Below are positions 60,967-64,000 of a DNA stretch of 64,000 bases, piece after piece (the first letter of the stretch is position 1; every line of letters starts with the position of its first letter). A program made the position numbers and the translations under genes. Origin of the DNA: Malaciobacter mytili LMG 24559 (GTDB taxonomy: Bacteria; Campylobacterota; Campylobacteria; Campylobacterales; Arcobacteraceae); the NCBI RefSeq assembly GCF_003346775.1, contig NZ_CP031219.1, positions 1,612,001 through 1,676,000 of the forward strand, in the 5' to 3' direction. Below the pieces are notes generated by a model. It saw only the letters and a list, made by a program, of their open reading frames with translations. It was not told the origin of the DNA and searched no databases.

Positions 60967-62751
60967 CTACTTAATTTTTATTTTAAATTGCTTAGATAGT
61001 TTAGCGTAAAGTGACTGAAATACACTATCCCAAACCCTTGCTGTCTTTTGTCTAAATAACTTTGCACTTGGATACCATTTAGTATCTTCACCCTTATTTG
61101 TCCATCTCCAATCTGGATATTTTTGTAAAGGAATCCAAACTGGTGCATTTATTGCTCCACAAAGATGAGCAACAGAAGTATCAGATGAAATTACTAAATC
61201 AAGTTGTTTAACCAAAGAAGCTGTTTTAGAAAAATCAGTTAATTTAGATGTTAAATCAATAATCTTTCCATTATATTTTTTTATTTGTTCATTTTCATTT
61301 CCAACTTGTAAAGAATAAAGATTTATTTTTGGATGGTTTATTAATGGCTCAAAATATTTTAAATCAAATACTTTTCCTTCATAACTCTCTCCTGTAACTG
61401 AGGCACTCCAACAAATCCCAATATCTATTTTATCTTTAGATTTTTCTATTTTTAAAGATTTATCATTAAAAGCAGTTAAATATGGCATTTGTTTTGGTAA
61501 ATCATTTAAACTTTGCATATTTAAAATATATGGCATGCTCATAATTGGTAAATGATAATCAAATGCAGGAGTTGGTTCACTTCTATTTGTTAAAATATCT
61601 ATTTCTTTTATAGTTTTAAATAACTCTTTTAGTTCATCTCTACATTTAACAGCAATTTTGCATTTAAATTTTTCTTTTAAATTAGGTAAAAATCTAATAA
61701 ATTGTATAGAATCACCAAAACCTTGTTCTGAGTGTAATAGTAAAGTTTTACCTTCAATATTATCCTCTTTTCTTAACATAGGTTGTGAAAAAATATCTTT
61801 ATTATTAAATATATGAGCTAACATCTCTTCTTTTTTAAATCTCCACTCATATTCACTCCAACCATTTTTAAAATCATTTTTAGATAAATATATAGTTGCT
61901 AAATCAAAATGTGCATTTTCAAAATTTGGGTTTAATTCTATTGCTTTTTTATAGCTATCTATTGCTTTATTTATATATCCTAAGTTTTTATATGAAGTCC
62001 CCAGATTGCTGTAAGCATTTGAGCCTTTTGGCTCTAACTCAATAGATTTTTCATGTAATTTTGCTGCTTTTTTATAATCAAATAATTTATTATAAACATT
62101 TCCTAAATTTGTATATGCTCCTGCATTTTTAGGATTTAATTGTATTGCTTTTTCCAAGTTTTGTATTGCTAATTCATAGTTTTTAAGTTTATTATAACAA
62201 GCACCAATATTACTATATAGTTCATTGTATTCAGGATCAACTTTTAAAGCTATTTTAAAAATCTCAATAGCTTGCTCATACTTTTTTTGTTTATATAAAA
62301 CAACACCTATATTATTAATAGCTTTTGAATAATTTGGATTTACTCTAACAGCCTCTTTATATGCAACTATTGCTTTATTATAATCATTTATTGCCTCATA
62401 AACTATACCTAAATTATTATAAGCATTAAAATCTTTTGGATTTAATTTAATAGCATCACTAAAAGCTTTTATAGCATTTTTATAATCTTTTACTTCTTTA
62501 AATAGATTTCCTAAATTATTTAAAACAAGTTGGTTTTTACTATTTATTTTTAAAGCTTTTATATATACTTCAAAAGCTTCTTTATATCTTTTTTGAGTTT
62601 TTAAAATTACGCCTAAATTACAATAATGTTCAGAGGCATTTGGTTCAAGTTTTAATAACTCTTCATATTTTTGTTGTGCTATTTTAAATTGCTTTTTATT
62701 GTATGCTTCAAAAGCTTCATTATTTAAATTTTCAATTAATTTTCTACTCAT
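60967..62751 (-). CDS. TPR-glycosyltransferase-like protein
   Basis: About eight TPR repeats cover residues 8-300 (for example NAYNNLGIVYEAINDYNKAI). The C-terminal half (about 320-594) has the pattern of a GT9/GT41-like glycosyltransferase: LLLHSEQGFGDSIQFIRFLP, ICWSASVTGESYEGKVFDL, and the C-terminal nucleotide-sugar site LVISSDTSVAHLCGAINAPV. Proteins of this type often sit beside large secreted adhesins and flagellins and are thought to glycosylate protein substrates. Its start overlaps fkbM by 4 bases. Confidence 0.85.
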   Translation of the reverse strand: MSRKLIENLNNEAFEAYNKKQFKIAQQKYEELLKLEPNASEHYCNLGVILKTQKRYKEAFEVYIKALKINSKNQLVLNNLGNLFKEVKDYKNAIKAFSDAIKLNPKDFNAYNNLGIVYEAINDYNKAIVAYKEAVRVNPNYSKAINNIGVVLYKQKKYEQAIEIFKIALKVDPEYNELYSNIGACYNKLKNYELAIQNLEKAIQLNPKNAGAYTNLGNVYNKLFDYKKAAKLHEKSIELEPKGSNAYSNLGTSYKNLGYINKAIDSYKKAIELNPNFENAHFDLATIYLSKNDFKNGWSEYEWRFKKEEMLAHIFNNKDIFSQPMLRKEDNIEGKTLLLHSEQGFGDSIQFIRFLPNLKEKFKCKIAVKCRDELKELFKTIKEIDILTNRSEPTPAFDYHLPIMSMPYILNMQSLNDLPKQMPYLTAFNDKSLKIEKSKDKIDIGICWSASVTGESYEGKVFDLKYFEPLINHPKINLYSLQVGNENEQIKKYNGKIIDLTSKLTDFSKTASLVKQLDLVISSDTSVAHLCGAINAPVWIPLQKYPDWRWTNKGEDTKWYPSAKLFRQKTARVWDSVFQSLYAKLSKQFKIKIK

Positions 62752-63578
62752 TTTTTACCTTTTGCCATTGGATGAAAAGATGAATCTGTTATTTCAGTCA
62801 TTTTTTCCACATTTATATTAAAATCTTTATGTATGCAAAGCATATTTACTGATACTATATTTTTAAAAATATTATTTTCATTTTTTGCAAAATTGTTTTT
62901 ATTAAATAAAGTAGGCAAATGCCAATATAGCCTATATCCAAGAGATTTAACTAATTGTATTAACTCTTTTGAGTTTTCTTGCCTATCATTTTCTATATAT
63001 AAGAAAGGTTTAAATTTTTGTATAATCTCTTTAGAGCCTTCTATAACCTCTTTTTCCATACCTTCTACATCAATTTTTATTAGTTTTAATCTTGAGATTT
63101 TATCTTTAAAACTATCAAGTTTCTCTTTTTTTACGGGTGTTCCAACTTTAAATTTATCTACACTAATACCACCAAAATTTCCCTGTTTTGAATAATCAAT
63201 TTCAGGTATTGCCACATATCCTTCTTCATTAGATAAAGCCATTTGAAAAGTATGCACATTTGTAATACTATTTAATGCTAAATTTGCACATAATGTTTGA
63301 AAAACTACCCTTTGAGGTTCAAAGGCTAAAATAACACCTTTTTGTTTAACTAGCTTTGATAAACTAAGAGTATGAGCTCCAATATTAGCCCCTATTTCAA
63401 TAACAACATCACCTTCTTTACAAATTTGTTCAAAAAGTGCAGTTTCATGATAAGAAAACTCCCCATACTCTTCAATAGATTTTCCTATATAAATATCATT
63501 TTTATTATAAAGTAAATATCCATCTCTTGCTTTAACAACTCTATTAAATTTTTCATTATTTAATATATTTTCTAACAT
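62748..63578 (-). CDS. FkbM-family methyltransferase
   Basis: A 276-residue SAM-dependent methyltransferase with the binding loop EGDVVIEIGANIGAHTLSLS and the family post-motif LIKIDVEGMEKEVIEGSKEI. FkbM members methylate sugar hydroxyls or carboxyls, often on glycans. The N-terminal region (RARDGYLLYNKNDIYIGKSI) is typical. Coupled to the TPR-glycosyltransferase, it could methylate the sugar that the latter adds. It follows the adhesin gene after 81 bases, with a stem-loop in between. Confidence 0.88.
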   Translation of the reverse strand: MLENILNNEKFNRVVKARDGYLLYNKNDIYIGKSIEEYGEFSYHETALFEQICKEGDVVIEIGANIGAHTLSLSKLVKQKGVILAFEPQRVVFQTLCANLALNSITNVHTFQMALSNEEGYVAIPEIDYSKQGNFGGISVDKFKVGTPVKKEKLDSFKDKISRLKLIKIDVEGMEKEVIEGSKEIIQKFKPFLYIENDRQENSKELIQLVKSLGYRLYWHLPTLFNKNNFAKNENNIFKNIVSVNMLCIHKDFNINVEKMTEITDSSFHPMAKGKK

Positions 63579-63619
63579 ATTTTATTTTCCATTTAAATTA
63601 ATATCTTATTTAATTAACC

Positions 63620-63645
63620 CCAATAACATTATTAAATGCTATTGG
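63620..63645 (-). terminator. Stem-loop after the adhesin gene
   Basis: CCAATAACATT (63620-63630) pairs with AATGCTATTGG (63635-63645) with one mismatch, between the adhesin stop and fkbM. It may attenuate rather than fully terminate transcription into the export genes. Confidence 0.5.
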
Positions 63646-63659
63646 AATTTAGTTCATAA

Positions 63660-64000
63660 TTAGGCATCTATTAAATCAATAGTTAAAGTAGTATCTGCAT
63701 CTAGATTATATACTCCACCATTATCAATAGAATTTGCACTTCCTGAAACAGAAGTATTATGTTCTTGGCTATCAGAAGTTGTAAAACTTAAATTTTCTGC
63801 TTGTGCTTTTGTTAATGATAATTTTAAGTTACCATTTGTACTTCCTAACCACTCTTCAACCATACTAGCAGTAATTTCAAACTCTTTTTCCACATCACTA
63901 CTAAAGGCTGCACCACCATTTAAAGAAGTAATATCTAAATGCTCAATATTTGTAAAGTTTTCTGCTCCACCAAATAGATTATCTAAATCATTAGTTATAG
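63660..64000 (-). CDS. C-terminal end of a large type I-secreted adhesin (partial)
   Basis: The frame is open from the right window edge to the stop at 63660, so only the last 113 residues are seen. They include NLFGGAENFTNIEHLDITSL, a repeat-like strand region common to T1SS C-terminal domains, then acidic, Asp/Asn/Ser-rich sequence ending TLTIDLIDA without cysteines or basic runs, the composition of a T1SS secretion signal. A GTG at 63893 might look like a start, but the frame continues past it. The ABC/HlyD/TolC genes downstream are the obvious exporter. The size and repeats of the protein lie outside the window. Confidence 0.72.
   Translation of the reverse strand, partial: ITNDLDNLFGGAENFTNIEHLDITSLNGGAAFSSDVEKEFEITASMVEEWLGSTNGNLKLSLTKAQAENLSFTTSDSQEHNTSVSGSANSIDNGGVYNLDADTTLTIDLIDA

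Noticed and set aside
63660-63893. Stand-alone 77-residue gene starting at GTG 63893
   Set aside because: The frame continues upstream without a stop to the window edge and has no ribosome binding site at 63893; it is the C-terminus of a larger protein.
1-64000. CRISPR arrays, prophage genes, complete insertion sequences, rRNA genes
   Set aside because: No regularly spaced repeats, phage structural genes, transposase frames with inverted ends, or rRNA sequence were seen.

Overview
The window is a very AT-rich stretch of a Campylobacterota (Epsilonproteobacteria) chromosome. It looks most like a marine or halotolerant member of the Arcobacteraceae. The reasons are the BFD-like/djlA/tatBC/queA housekeeping block, a flagellin without a variable insert, several small c553-type cytochromes, an ectABC-ask ectoine operon, numerous GGDEF proteins, and AAGGAG-type ribosome binding sites with extended TATAAT promoters. 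All names come from reading motifs and synteny; no database search was run.

Layout. 1-4.7 kb (minus strand): a truncated unknown gene, lpxK, a DegT-type aminotransferase, nadE, a small unknown, two tandem BFD-like [2Fe-2S] proteins and a DjlA-like co-chaperone. 4.75-9.2 kb (plus): tatB, tatC, queA, a DnaQ-like exonuclease and a Na+-coupled transporter. 9.2-17.4 kb (minus): a ComEC-like protein, a CHASE4-GGDEF cyclase, then a tightly packed operon rraA - GGCT-like - membrane TPR protein - ovoA (5-histidylcysteine sulfoxide/ovothiol synthase). Divergent from it, 17.5-22.0 kb (plus): the complete glutamate mutase set (glmS, glmE, glmL) followed by an AMP-forming acyl ligase. 22.1-31.2 kb: a c553-like cytochrome behind a perfect FNR-type box, a probable ASCH-GGDEF fusion, a multi-pass membrane protein, an SH3/NlpC-P60 lipoprotein, an operon rsmH - ftsL-like - RND permease, a class II aldolase-like protein and HU.

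31.3-33.2 kb is a decayed hotspot: a 5' tRNA-Leu fragment, an intact tRNA-Leu(CAA), a frameshifted hipA remnant, an intact ynfA, and broken minus-strand frames with an orphan promoter/operator. 33.2-38.3 kb has two unknown proteins, a phosphoethanolamine transferase, a choice-of-anchor-I-like lipoprotein and a small unknown. 38.5-42.9 kb is ectABC-ask plus a membrane TPR protein. 43-47.5 kb has a flagellin, a glycine-zipper protein, a second c553-like cytochrome and a DUF1104 - response regulator - histidine kinase - cytochrome operon whose promoters carry 11-bp-spaced direct repeats.

47.5-64 kb (all minus) is one large surface-adhesin locus. It runs from the C-terminus of a giant type I-secreted protein entering from the right edge, through an FkbM methyltransferase, a TPR-glycosyltransferase, a LapB-type ABC exporter, an HlyD adaptor, an output-less Cache protein, a MotA/TolQ/ExbB channel, a MotB/OmpA-like partner, a TolC carrying four SPOR-like modules, a LapD-like degenerate GGDEF-EAL receptor and a lipoprotein to a Sel1 protein. 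The combination of a proton-channel pair, SPOR-TolC and Cache sensor with a T1SS adhesin is the most unusual system seen. The ovoA operon and the glutamate mutase-ligase operon are the next most interesting.
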